Origin: an uncultured Flavobacteriaceae bacterium
GTDB taxonomy: Bacteria; Bacteroidota; Bacteroidia; Flavobacteriales; Flavobacteriaceae
Direction of reading: 5' to 3'
Length of the DNA: 64,000 bases
Assembly (NCBI GenBank): GCA_905181625.1
Contig: CAJIYJ010000003.1
Span: 370,001 to 434,000 of the forward strand
The notes under the pieces were generated by a model that did no database searches, was not told where the DNA came from, and saw only the letters and a list, made by a program, of their open reading frames with translations. This document shows, in pieces, positions 45,131 to 54,554 of the stretch. A program made the position numbers and the translations under genes. Positions within the stretch are counted from its first letter, which is position 1. Each line of letters begins with the position of its first letter.

Positions 45131-47582
45131 TTAAATACACTAGAGGCATTTGAACTTGTATCCACTTCCATAATTTCATATTGTCTTTCTTGGTATACTC
45201 CTAAACTTGTTGGAACCGTAGCCCATGATGACCCGTCCCACTCCAAATAAATAGCTTTCCAATCAGATGAATTGTATTGAGTCGCTCCACTAGCATTTTG
45301 ATGTTTAAAAGTGTTTAATGAGTTAGAGTGAAATTCTTTTTCAGTCAAGCTATATTGATAAGTATTGCTAACCTTTATTATTTCAAGATAATCATTTGAG
45401 TTCCATCTGAATTTTAAATTCCCTACAGTTCTAACTGAGTTTGTTACTTCGGTTGCATCAGCAAGATTGCTCTGCCTCCAACCAACCACTTGTGGCCCAC
45501 TTCCGCCACCTCCACTAACAGTTGCCCAACCAAGAGCTCCACTTCCATCTGTTTTTAATACTTGATCAGCTGATCCATCTGCTGTTGGAAGCGTCATGGC
45601 TGTACTAGCAAAGCCTAATTTATTTGCATAAACTACATCAAATTGGCTAGCAGCAGTTCCAAGATCTACAGTATCAGCATTTCCCGGTAGCCAAGCTGTA
45701 ACACTTGAATTTCCTAAAAGAACCGTATTGTTCGTTGTTCCAGTCGCTCCTTTTCCAATCACTATTTGGTTCGATGAATTAGTGGCACTTACATCAGCAT
45801 CATCACCTATAACAACATTGCTAGAACCGTCATCTATTGTATACCCAGCATTTTTTCCAATAAAGACGTTGTCTGATCCTGTTGTAATCCCTTGCCCAGC
45901 TCGAAAACCAACGGCAGTATTACTTGCATTATTTCCAGTTCCATCTAGTGCTTCCTGTCCAACCGAAGTATTATATCTCCCTGTTTGATTTCCTCTCCCT
46001 GCGTGTACCCCAACGGCAGTATTATTACCACCCGAGGTAAGAGAATACAATGCTCCTTGTCCAAACCCAGTATTTTCAGATCCATCAACCAAAAACTGCA
46101 TTGTCTTATGCCCCATTGCTGTGTTGCCGTTTCCTGTTGTTACATTTGAAAGGGCTTCCGATCCAAAAACATTGTTATATAATCCTGATGTTAAATCCTC
46201 CAAGCCATGATTTGAAAACGCAGAATTACTTGTTCCTGAGGTAATATTCCCTGGAATGTGTCCAACTACTAAATTGGCTGCAGAACTATTAAAAAAAGCG
46301 TCTGTTAAATCATTAATTGCACCGCCACCACCTGCTGCAGTCCATCCAAGGTTTCCACTTCCATCTGTTTTTAAAACTTGATTCGCTGATCCATCTGCTG
46401 TTGGAAGCGTCATGGCTACAGTTCCAAAACCAATGGCATCTGTATAAGCTACTCCATCCACATAAATATCCTTCATTTCTTTTGTACTGCTCCCTAAATC
46501 TACTTCATTAGTATCAGTTGGAAGCCAGTTAGTAATAGAGCCGTTTCCTAAAGTAACAGTATTGTCGTCTAGCCCATCTGTTCCAGATCCAATAACTATT
46601 CTATTTGCTGCTGCTGCATCATCTACTCCTGCTTGATATCCAACTATTACATTATTGGCACCTGTTGTAATTGCCGTGTTAACTCCATCACCCGCACCTG
46701 CATAATATCCAACTGCGGTATTGCTATTCCCAGTTACTGCAGTTAAACTGTATGCCCCAAAAGCAGCATTATAACTTCCACTTTTGCCACTCACATAACC
46801 AAAAGCAGCATTTCTCACTCCAGTTTCATTAAGAAACATAGCTTTATCTCCTACTGCGGTATTTCTTTCTCCTGATGTATTTCCTGATAAAGATTCATTT
46901 CCAATCGCTACATTTTTATTTCCCGATGTAGTTGCCGTTAAAGAATTGTTTCCTATTGCCGTATTTCTGTCTCCAGATGTTATTGCATCTAATGAGCCTA
47001 TCCCAACCGCTGTATTTGATTCAGCAGCATCTAAAGTTCCAGTTGTTTGGTGACCAAGAATCATTGAGCCTGTAAAGTCCGTTCCTTCTAATTTAGCATC
47101 TGAAAGACCGTCTATTGCGCCACCACCACCTGCTGCAGTCCATCCAAGGTTTCCACTTCCATCTGTTTTTAAAACTTGATCAGCTGATCCATCTGCTGTT
47201 GGAAGCGTCATGGCTACAGTTCCAAAACCAATGGCATCTGTATAAGCTACTCCATCCACATAAATATCCTTCATTTCTTTTGTACTGCTCCCTAAATCCA
47301 CTTCATTAGTATCAGTTGGAAGCCAGTTAGTAATAGAGCCGTTTCCTAAAAGAACCGTATTGTCCGTTGTTCCAGTAGCTCCTTGTCCAATCACTATTTG
47401 ATTATCAGCTGTAACAGCGCTCGCAGCTGCGTCAGCTCCTATAATTATATTATTATCACCACTTGTAACCGCATCACCTGCTTGATAGCCGATAAAGACA
47501 TGTATTATCTCCATGCTATTGATAACATATCCCGCCTTATAGCCAAGGGCTGTAGAATTATTTGAGTTGTCATTTGCGTACC
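45088..47582 (-). CDS. C-terminal fragment of the giant YadA-head-like adhesin (frameshifted gene)
   Basis: This fragment (about 830 residues; the frame is open from about 47582, with an in-frame ATG at 47514) is dominated by YadA-head-like repeats of about 14-16 residues with NTAVG/NTAIG turns, for example 'GERNTAVGDKAMFLNETGVR'. These form left-handed beta-rolls in trimeric adhesins. Two copies of a 'GSITNWLPTDTNEVDLGSST' plus 'LKTDGSGNLGWTAAGGGG' connector module interrupt the head repeats. The last 130 residues are a non-repetitive tail (GWRQSNLADATEVTNS..., 'YQERQYEIMEVD'). The end 'QMIKLYL' overlaps the mpl remnant in another frame, so the natural C-terminus may have been a little different. 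No type IX sorting domain is visible. Confidence 0.78.
46331..46552 (-). repeat. 222-bp connector repeat, copy 1
   Basis: This stretch matches 47129-47350 with only about three base differences and a spacing of 798 bp. It encodes the connector with LKTDGSGNLGW, ATAYTDAIGFGTVAM-like and LPTDTNEVDLG segments. The similarity is much greater than protein function requires and suggests recent duplication. Confidence 0.8.
47129..47350 (-). repeat. 222-bp connector repeat, copy 2
   Basis: Second copy of the connector described at 46331-46552. The copies lie in the same orientation and flank a block of YadA-head repeats, so recombination between them would delete or duplicate 798 bp in frame. Confidence 0.8.
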
Positions 47583-47583
47583 C

Positions 47584-47996
47584 TTCATGGCCAATGATCC
47601 AACAGCAGTATTATAACTTTGCATATTCCTTTCAAGTGCTTCGTCTCCAATTGCAGTGTTGTGAGAACCAGCTGAGTTTTCTCTCAAGGCGTTTTCTCCA
47701 AGAGCATTGTTGTCATTTCCGCTAGTATTTTTCCAAAGCGCTAAATAACCTAATGCAGTATTTCTACTTCCATTATTCATACTTAATGCCCCTTTTCCGA
47801 TCGCGGTATTGGCCGATCCAGATGACAATACTGATAAAGCTTCATATCCCATTGCCGTATTTTCATCTCCTGATGTTATAGCATCCAAAGCAGTAACTCC
47901 CACTGAAACATTCCACTGTGCGGTGCTTGTATTACTTACTGGGTCGTGTCCGATGTATAATGAATTATCCTCTATCAAGACCTCTGAAAGAGCACT
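47584..47996 (-). pseudogene. Middle fragment of the frameshifted YadA-head-like adhesin
   Basis: Between about 47996 and 47584 the head repeats continue in a different frame: SALSEVLIEDNSLYIGHDP, then 'NTAMGYEALSVLSSGSANTAIGKGALS'. Dropping one base at 47997 joins it to the upstream fragment. Adding one base to the CCC at 47581-47583 joins it to the downstream fragment, whose frame then reads 'GYANDNSNNSTALGYKAGY'. The two changes cancel, so the whole gene would encode about 1933 residues. Confidence 0.75.
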
Positions 47997-47997
47997 C

Positions 47998-50889
47998 TAT
48001 GTTCGAAGCACCAGAAACATTTGCTGTCCAAGCAAGCGTTCCACTTCCATCTGTTTTTAAAACTTGATCAGCAGATCCATCTGCTGCAGGAAGAACCCAT
48101 ATTTTATCTGCTGCTAAAGCTGGTGCTTCAAATCCTACATAATTTGATCCTTCGTAAAATCTCAACTCTTGGTTACTTCCTCCAACGGATAAATCTCCAA
48201 TAATTGTTGTAGCTCCTGTTACAGAAGAAGCCCCCGTTACATTTAAAGCCCCCGTTAAAGTAGTAGCCCCTGTTACATTTAAAGCTCCTGATAAAGTACT
48301 AGCTCCTGTTACGCCTAAAGTTCCAGACGTTCCTATATTTCCAGTTACACTTAAAGCCCCTGCTAAAGTAGAATTCCCAGCTACCTCTAAGGTCCCAGCC
48401 GCTCCAATATTTCCAGATGCTGCTAATACTGTAAACTTATTGGTGTTGATTGCTAAGTCCGACGATACAGCTACTTTTCCTGTTCCATTTGGACTTAATC
48501 TAATGTCTCCATTTGAGCCATTAACAATTGTAATGTCACCTGAGGTTGCATTTCCTGTTCTTATAGTCAAGTCATGATCTCCTTTGGATTCAACCTTTCC
48601 AACTCCACTACCATCACCAACTTCAATTCCATCTCCACCTGGATTTATAGCTACCGTATTGTCAATCCATCCTAAAGTTCCGCTTCCATCTGTTTTTAGT
48701 ATTTGATTCGCAGCTCCATCAGCTGGCGGAAAAGTTAAATTGTCTAATACTACTTTCCCTGTTCCATTTGGACTAATATTGATATTTCCATCCGCTCCAT
48801 CAATAATGGTAATGGTTCCTGTGGTCCCGTTTCCTGTTTTAATAACAATGTCTGTATCTCCAACAGATTGGATAACCCCTGAACTTACAGATGTAAATAC
48901 TCCAGTCGAGGCAGTGCTTGCTCCAATTGAAGTTCCATCAATAGCGCCGCCATCAATATTAACCGCATCATTATCTTGAGTCACTATAGTTCCTGCGCCC
49001 AGAGCTGTTCTTGCTGCTGCAGCATCTGCTGCGGTAACTAATCCTATCATTGGAGCAGTAGCTGAACCTGTTCCACCAAGGGAAATAGGAACCGTGCCTG
49101 CTGTAATCGCTTGTCCACTTATTGCTAAGTAATTATCGGTAACGGTTGCTAAGGTGACTGCTGTAGAACCGTCTGTTCCAGAAGCATCCACGCCTAGAGC
49201 CGTTCTTGCTGCTGCGGCATCTGCTGCGGTAACTAATCCTATCATTGGAGCAGTAGTTGAACCTGTTCCACCAAGGGAAATAGGAACCGTGCCTGCTGTA
49301 ATCGCTTGTCCACTTATTGCTAAGTAATTATCGGTAACGGTTGCTAAGGTGACTGCTGTAGAACCGTCTGTTCCAGAAGCATCCACGCCTAGAGCCGTTC
49401 TTGCTGCTGCGGCATCTGCTGCGGTAACTAATCCTATCATTGGAGCAGTAGTTGAACCTGTTCCACCAAGGGAAATAGGAACCGTGCCTGCTGTAATCGC
49501 TTGTCCACTTATTGCTAAGTAATTATCGGTAACGGTTGCTAAGGTGACTGCTGTAGAACCGTCTGTTCCAGAAGCATCCACGCCCAGAGCATTTCTTGCT
49601 GCTGCTGCGTTTTCTGCGGTAACTAATCCTATCATTGGAGCAGTAGTTGAACCTGTTCCACCAAGAGAAATAGGAACCGTGCCTGCTGTAATTGTCTGCT
49701 CACTTATTGCTAAGTAATTATCGGTAACAGTTGCTAAGGTGACTGCTGTAGAACCGTCTGCTTCATCAGCCCACGAAAGTGTTCCACTGCCATTTGTTTT
49801 TAGCACCTGATTAGAGTTTCCAAAGGAGTTAGGGAATTTTAAATTATCTATCACTACTTGTCCTGTGCCATCTGGTGAAATGTTTATATTTCCATTAGCA
49901 CCATTAGCTATGGTGATGTTTCCTGTGACTGCACTCCCTGTTTTTAAGGTAAGGTCTGTATTGTCGTTAGATTGATAAATAGCTGAAGATACTATGGTAA
50001 AAGCTCCTGTGCTTTTTAAAGTCCCTCCAACAGGTGTTCCATCAATAGATCCCCCGTCAATATTTACAGCCGTATTATTTTGAGTGGCTATGGTTCCTGC
50101 GCCAAGGGCAGTTCTTGCGGCGGCGGCGTTGGATGCAGTGATTACACCAATCATTGGAGTTGAATTAACTCCAGTTCCACCTAGTGAAATAGGAACTATG
50201 CCTGCTGTAATTTTTTGGCCATCTATAGTTAAGTAATTTCCTGTAACGGTTGTTAATGTGACGGGAGTTGAGTTGTCTTCATCTGATGAAGACTCAACCC
50301 CTAATATTTCCCGAGCTCCAGCAGCATCTGCTGCTTTAATAAGGCTAATCATAGGTGCTGTATTCACGCCCGTTCCCCCTGAATTAACCGGAAGAACCCC
50401 ATTAGTGTTCGTTGATAAATTTATTTTTTTAAGCCTAAGCTCATTGTTTGAATAAGTCAGGTAATTTTCTCCACTTAAAAGCAAATTAGTATTTGAACTC
50501 CCTGCATACAAAGCGTATGGAACACTTAGTAACTGTGAAGTGCTTTGAATTAAATAATTACTTCCACCAAGAGGATCTACTTCAATTCTTAAAAAATATT
50601 CGCCTGTAGACCAGTCAATAGCTGAAAAATTATCCGAAGTTGTCCCATCACCAATTGATAAAGAAATCATTCCATTAGAATTAGTTTCTGTAGAATGTCG
50701 CTCTCTATAAACAGTTTTACCAATGTTTGAGTTTTGTAAAATACTAAATCGAATGCCAATGTTGGCGGACTTTAAAACATTTCCGTCTGAGCTTCTAACA
50801 ACAGACTGATAAGTGAACTTTTGTGGGGTTTGTGAAGACAAACTCACACAAAAAAATATGAATAATAAATGAAGGAAATGTTTTTTCAT
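47998..50889 (-). CDS. N-terminal fragment of the giant YadA-head-like adhesin (frameshifted gene)
   Basis: I place the start at the ATG at 50889, which begins a clear signal peptide (KKHFLHLLFIFFCVSLSSQ), rather than the upstream ATG at 50907. Residues about 20-135 are the domain common at the head of Bacteroidota fibre proteins (FTYQSVVRSSDGNVLKSANI ... 'STSQLLSVPYALYA'). Then come repeats with 'PISLGGTGSTTAPMIGLVTA' and 'ARTALGVDASGTDGSTAVTL', including nearly identical 65-residue copies, followed by 'GNITIANGANGNINISPDGTG' beta-repeats and short 'GASTLSGALNVTG' repeats. The overall design resembles a phage-tail-like or trimeric surface fibre. The frame breaks at 47997. Confidence 0.82.
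49030..49760 (-). repeat. Near-identical 195-bp tandem repeats (almost four copies) in the adhesin gene
   Basis: Units beginning at 49030, 49225, 49420 and 49615 are spaced by exactly 195 bp (65 codons) and differ by only a few bases, the fourth diverging near its end. They encode the LGGTGSTTAPMIG/ALGVDASGTDG unit. Copy number is likely to vary between strains. Confidence 0.88.
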
Positions 50890-51195
50890 AATAAAAAAAT
50901 AAAGCAAATAATTATTTGCTAGTTACCTGGTAAATATAAGTAGTTATTTCAACAAAGTATTAATGACTTTTTTTGTGCTCAATTTTATAATCAAATCTAT
51001 TGCCTAAACATTATTTAAGGAATTGTTTTGTTAATTAATATTAGTTGCTTTTAACTGTAGAAATATATTACTCTTTTTGATAAATTATAATATTTTATTT
51101 ACTATATGTAATTGATATACAGAGAGTTGAGTTTAGTGGTATAACTCTAGTTATTATCAAATTGTTTTTTTTAAATAATTAACCGATTAAAGTCA
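50890..51195. other. Non-coding gap between adhesin and dgcN-like gene
   Basis: This 306-bp gap is very A+T-rich and holds no open frame of note on either strand. It must carry the adhesin promoter (minus strand). The only ordered element I see is the 18-bp palindrome at 50903-50920. No terminator with a clear T-run follows the dgcN-like gene, whose stop is at 51196. Confidence 0.6.
50903..50920. promoter_or_regulatory. Perfect 18-bp palindrome just upstream of the giant adhesin start
   Basis: AGCAAATAATTATTTGCT is a perfect dyad with no spacer, 13 bp upstream of the chosen ATG (50889). Position suggests either an operator for a dimeric repressor or a hairpin in the mRNA leader that could mask translation initiation. 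No matching regulator is identified. Confidence 0.4.
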
Positions 51196-52227
51196 TTATT
51201 TTATTGCTAAAGCTAATTTTTCTGGGCCAAAACGAATAATATCAGTAACAGGAAGATTGGTTTCTGCTTGCCAAAAATCAATGGCTTTTTGAGCAGCTTG
51301 AGAATCTAAATCTACTGTATTCAATGATATTCCAACAACTTTAGTCTTTGTTGAATTTCCACAGGCATTTGCTAAAGACTCGTTTAGTTTTATTACTGTG
51401 TTCAGATTAGGGATTTTTATATGTTCAGCTGGGGGACCCAAATTAGTCATGTCAGCTTTATGACATAAAATTAAATGAGTAGCACAACTTCCCCTCATTA
51501 GAGGTAGGGTAGCAGTACTTCCAGGATGTAATAATGAACCTTGACCCTCAATAAAGACCCAATCACTTTCAGACTCTTCTAAAACCATTTTCTCTACAGC
51601 TCCACAGGCATGATCTACCTTATAGGCATCTAGAGGAATTCCTTTTCCTGTCACAGTAATTCCTATTTGACCAGTTGCTATAAAACTACTTTTAATTTTA
51701 TTTTCTTTAGCCCATTTAAATAGTTCAAGACTTGTGGTCATTTTACCACATGCCATATCGGTTCCTACACACAAAATTCTTTTATTATTTGTTTTTATAG
51801 CTCTAGCTGCTGCTATTTGGGGTATAAATTGTGGAATCCTAACATCCCATATCCATTGATTTTTAGATAATGAGTTTTTATATTTTATTGCTAATTCATC
51901 ATGAAGACCATTAATAATTGATAAGCCTTTGAGTATCGCCCTATCTATAACTGAAAACCATGATTCAGGAATTTTGCCGCCTGAACTTGCTATTCCTAAA
52001 ATAAGAACTTCTGCTCCATTAGAAATGGCAATATCAATATGATCAACAACAGGAACATCGCTATCAATAGCAAGACAATCTTTTATATTCTTTCCAGAAT
52101 TTTCAGAATCAATTACTGCAACAATTGGGTTAGGCAGGTATCTTAGTACTCCATGTCCCATCTTTCCATAATCTGTAAATAGATGACCTTCCATGAATAT
52201 GGCAACTTTTGATGAACTATGCAGCAT
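51196..52227 (-). CDS. dgcN: DgcN-like protein (DUF1611 family, P-loop)
   Basis: The 343-residue cytoplasmic protein matches the DUF1611 family: an N-terminal Rossmann-like domain ('YGKMGHGVLRYLPNPIVAVID'), 'GIASSGGKIPESW', then a P-loop-like VGTDMACGKMTTS near residue 153, 'IEGQGSLLHPG' and a GPPAEH segment. In marine bacteria, DUF1611 proteins (DgcN) pair with an enolase-superfamily racemase (DgcA) in D-glutamate catabolism, acting through N-acetyl-D-glutamate. The stop/start overlap with the next gene (shared base at 52227) fits this pair. The family match is clear; the exact reaction is inferred from the pair. Confidence 0.78.
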   Translation of the reverse strand: MLHSSSKVAIFMEGHLFTDYGKMGHGVLRYLPNPIVAVIDSENSGKNIKDCLAIDSDVPVVDHIDIAISNGAEVLILGIASSGGKIPESWFSVIDRAILKGLSIINGLHDELAIKYKNSLSKNQWIWDVRIPQFIPQIAAARAIKTNNKRILCVGTDMACGKMTTSLELFKWAKENKIKSSFIATGQIGITVTGKGIPLDAYKVDHACGAVEKMVLEESESDWVFIEGQGSLLHPGSTATLPLMRGSCATHLILCHKADMTNLGPPAEHIKIPNLNTVIKLNESLANACGNSTKTKVVGISLNTVDLDSQAAQKAIDFWQAETNLPVTDIIRFGPEKLALAIK

Positions 52228-53273
52228 TAGATTTGATTTTCATTCGTTAAAAATGCTCCATGACCTGGTGATATTCTTGGCATTGTTACCCCATTAACCA
52301 TTTTTGCACCTGATGCTGGATCAGGCTTGAGATTATAATGGGAATCAAGATCAATATGGTCGATGTGACCAGAAATAGAAGCAGCAGCAGAAATAGAAAT
52401 AGAAGATTCACTCATACATCCGATCATTGTTTCTAAACCAAAAGCTTTAGCGGTGGCTAAAACTCTCAACCCTTCTGTTATTCCTCCACTCTTCATTAAT
52501 TTTAAGTTAACTCCATCTACCCATTGTGAATACTCAATAATATCTTGTGAATATCGGCATGATTCGTCAACAAATATTGGTAGTAGTCTGTTTTCATATA
52601 ATGTTTTAAGATCTTTTTCCTTGCCTTGGGCTAAAGGTTGTTCAACATAATCACAATGTCTTTTTGACAACCATTCAATCATATGCTTTGCATTTTCAGT
52701 ATTCCATCCTCCATTTGCATCTACACGAAGACCAAGATTATATGGTTTTGAACTTTCCAAAACTTGCTCATACATGATTTTATCAGCATCAATTCCCTCT
52801 GGAGATCCTAATTTAATTTTAAGGTATTTTGCTGTACTGTTATCAAATAAAAGAGGAACTCTATCTATAACAGATTCAGGACTCATGATTCCAATAGTTA
52901 AAGATGTTTTTGTTTTAGGAATTGGTAACCCGAGTAGGGCATGTAGCGGCATATTTGCTTTTTTAGCTTTCCAATCCCAAAGAGCTATATCTAAACCTGC
53001 ATATGAACCTGCAGAGATTTTTAATTCCCTTGATAAAGATTCTATTTCAGAAATTGATTTATCATTAATATTAGTTTCAACAAGCTTTTCAAGTTCAGAT
53101 ATTATCTGTTCTGCATTTTGAGCTCCCGTTTCACCAGGAACAGATTCTCCCCAACCAACAATACCATCTTTTTCAACCCTTACAAATACATTATAACACG
53201 ATGCAGAAACGAATCTGCTTATTTTAAGAGGAAATCTTTTTTGTAATAAAATTTTATGATAACTAACTTTCAT
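52227..53273 (-). CDS. dgcA: DgcA-like dipeptide epimerase / N-acetyl-glutamate racemase (enolase superfamily)
   Basis: I prefer the ATG at 53273 (MKVSYHKILL) over 53327, since it begins at the family's first strand; this gives 348 residues. Enolase-superfamily MLE-type features are present: 'WGESVPGETG' in the capping domain, the KxK catalytic pair in KYLKIKLGSPEG near residue 150, metal ligands in RVDANGGW near 187, DYVEQPL and FVDESC, and the opposite-face lysine in NLKLMKSGG. These are the residues of L-Ala-D/L-Glu epimerase-like enzymes. Given the adjoining DUF1611 gene, I favour N-acetyl-D-glutamate racemase (DgcA), with murein dipeptide epimerase as the alternative. Confidence 0.8.
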   Translation of the reverse strand: MKVSYHKILLQKRFPLKISRFVSASCYNVFVRVEKDGIVGWGESVPGETGAQNAEQIISELEKLVETNINDKSISEIESLSRELKISAGSYAGLDIALWDWKAKKANMPLHALLGLPIPKTKTSLTIGIMSPESVIDRVPLLFDNSTAKYLKIKLGSPEGIDADKIMYEQVLESSKPYNLGLRVDANGGWNTENAKHMIEWLSKRHCDYVEQPLAQGKEKDLKTLYENRLLPIFVDESCRYSQDIIEYSQWVDGVNLKLMKSGGITEGLRVLATAKAFGLETMIGCMSESSISISAAASISGHIDHIDLDSHYNLKPDPASGAKMVNGVTMPRISPGHGAFLTNENQI

Positions 53274-53318
53274 TATTAATTTTTGATTTATAAAATTATA
53301 AATTATAAATTTAATAAG

Positions 53319-54509
53319 ATGAAACACATTTTAATACTTTTTATTGTTCTGACGTCCTGTAAATCTTCTTTAAAAAATGAATCTGAAAACAATTCATTTA
53401 AGGAAATTCATAATGAGTCGATTTTAATTGACACCCATAATGATATTCTTATGAAAGCTCTAGACAAAGGAGTGATGTTTGATCAGGATTTAACTGGAAA
53501 AACACATAGTGATTTGGATCGTTGGAAGAAAGGAGGTCTCGATGTTCAAATATTTTCGGTGTTTAGCGATGGCGGTGTTAAAAACCCTTATTCAATTGCC
53601 AACAGCCAAATGGATATTTTAGATGAGTTAGTATTACGGAACTCAAATAAGATTATTAAAGTAGCCAATGTCAAAGAGATTTTAAAAGCTGTAAAAGAAA
53701 AAAAAATTGCAGCTATGTTTGGGGTTGAAGGTGGTCACATGATTGAAGATGATCTTCTTAAATTAGAAGCTCTTTATAAGCGTGGTGCTAGATATTTGTC
53801 TTTAACACACAATACAGCTCCTTCTTGGGCAACAAGTGCTGAAGATGAAACAACAAATCCAAACTTACTACAAAAAGGTCTGACAGATTTTGGAATACAA
53901 GTGGTAAAGAAAATGAATGAATTAGGCATGATGATTGATATAAGTCACTCTGGCGATCAAACATTTTGGGATGTGATTAAGATTACTAATAAACCGATAA
54001 TAGCTTCACACAGTTCGGTCTACACACTTGTGGCAAACCGTCGGAATTTAAAAGATGATCAAATTAAAGCAATTGCCAAAAATGGTGGTGTAATTATGGT
54101 GAATTTTCATCCTGGTTTTATTGACGATAGTTTTGATGGAAAAGAGCGAGATTTTCTTGAAAAGTACGCTATTGAAGGTGATTCTTTAATAAAAAGCGGA
54201 ATGGACCAATGGAATACGATTGATTATTTATATAAAAAATATGCTACTGAATCAGAAATAATGAGACCACCATTATCTAAGTTGATCGATCATATAGAAT
54301 ATATTGTTAAACTGGTTGGCGTTGATTACGTTGGTATTGGATCTGACTTTGATGGAATTAATCTTACTCCTTTGCAATTGGATGATGTAACCAATTATCC
54401 TATAATAACTAAAGTATTAGTTGAAAAGGGATACAGTATAGAAGATCTTGCTAAAATTCTTGGAAGTAACTTTTTGAGAGTTTTAGAAGCAAATGAATTA
54501 AAGAAATAA
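53319..54509 (+). CDS. Membrane dipeptidase, M19 family lipoprotein
   Basis: The ATG at 53319 opens a lipoprotein leader (KHILILFIVLTSCKS), so I choose it over an in-frame start at 53283; this gives 396 residues. M19 (renal dipeptidase) motifs are present: ILIDTHNDIL with the HxD zinc pair, FGVEGGHMI with the bridging Glu, 'LSLTHNTAPSWA', the zinc-binding DISHSGD and IIASHSS histidines, and VGIGSDFDG. The family cleaves dipeptides, often with a D-residue at the C-terminal position, in the periplasm. It is divergent from the dgcA-like gene (45 bp between starts), and a shared role in handling D-amino-acid peptides is likely. Confidence 0.92.
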   Translation: MKHILILFIVLTSCKSSLKNESENNSFKEIHNESILIDTHNDILMKALDKGVMFDQDLTGKTHSDLDRWKKGGLDVQIFSVFSDGGVKNPYSIANSQMDILDELVLRNSNKIIKVANVKEILKAVKEKKIAAMFGVEGGHMIEDDLLKLEALYKRGARYLSLTHNTAPSWATSAEDETTNPNLLQKGLTDFGIQVVKKMNELGMMIDISHSGDQTFWDVIKITNKPIIASHSSVYTLVANRRNLKDDQIKAIAKNGGVIMVNFHPGFIDDSFDGKERDFLEKYAIEGDSLIKSGMDQWNTIDYLYKKYATESEIMRPPLSKLIDHIEYIVKLVGVDYVGIGSDFDGINLTPLQLDDVTNYPIITKVLVEKGYSIEDLAKILGSNFLRVLEANELKK

Positions 54510-54554
54510 ACAAATGCTTCTGATTCGAATGTGTTATATGAAAAACTAAAAATT

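Noticed and set aside
47383-47565. 60-codon plus-strand frame opposite the adhesin
   Set aside because: It is the antisense of the YadA-head repeats and has no start context or known motif.
52774-53121. 115-codon plus-strand frame antisense to the dgcA-like gene
   Set aside because: The minus strand encodes clear enolase-superfamily motifs over the same bases; the plus frame has no recognisable pattern.
53283-53318. Upstream ATG for the M19 dipeptidase
   Set aside because: It adds 12 residues before a clear lipoprotein leader and lies close to the divergent start; ATG 53319 is better placed.
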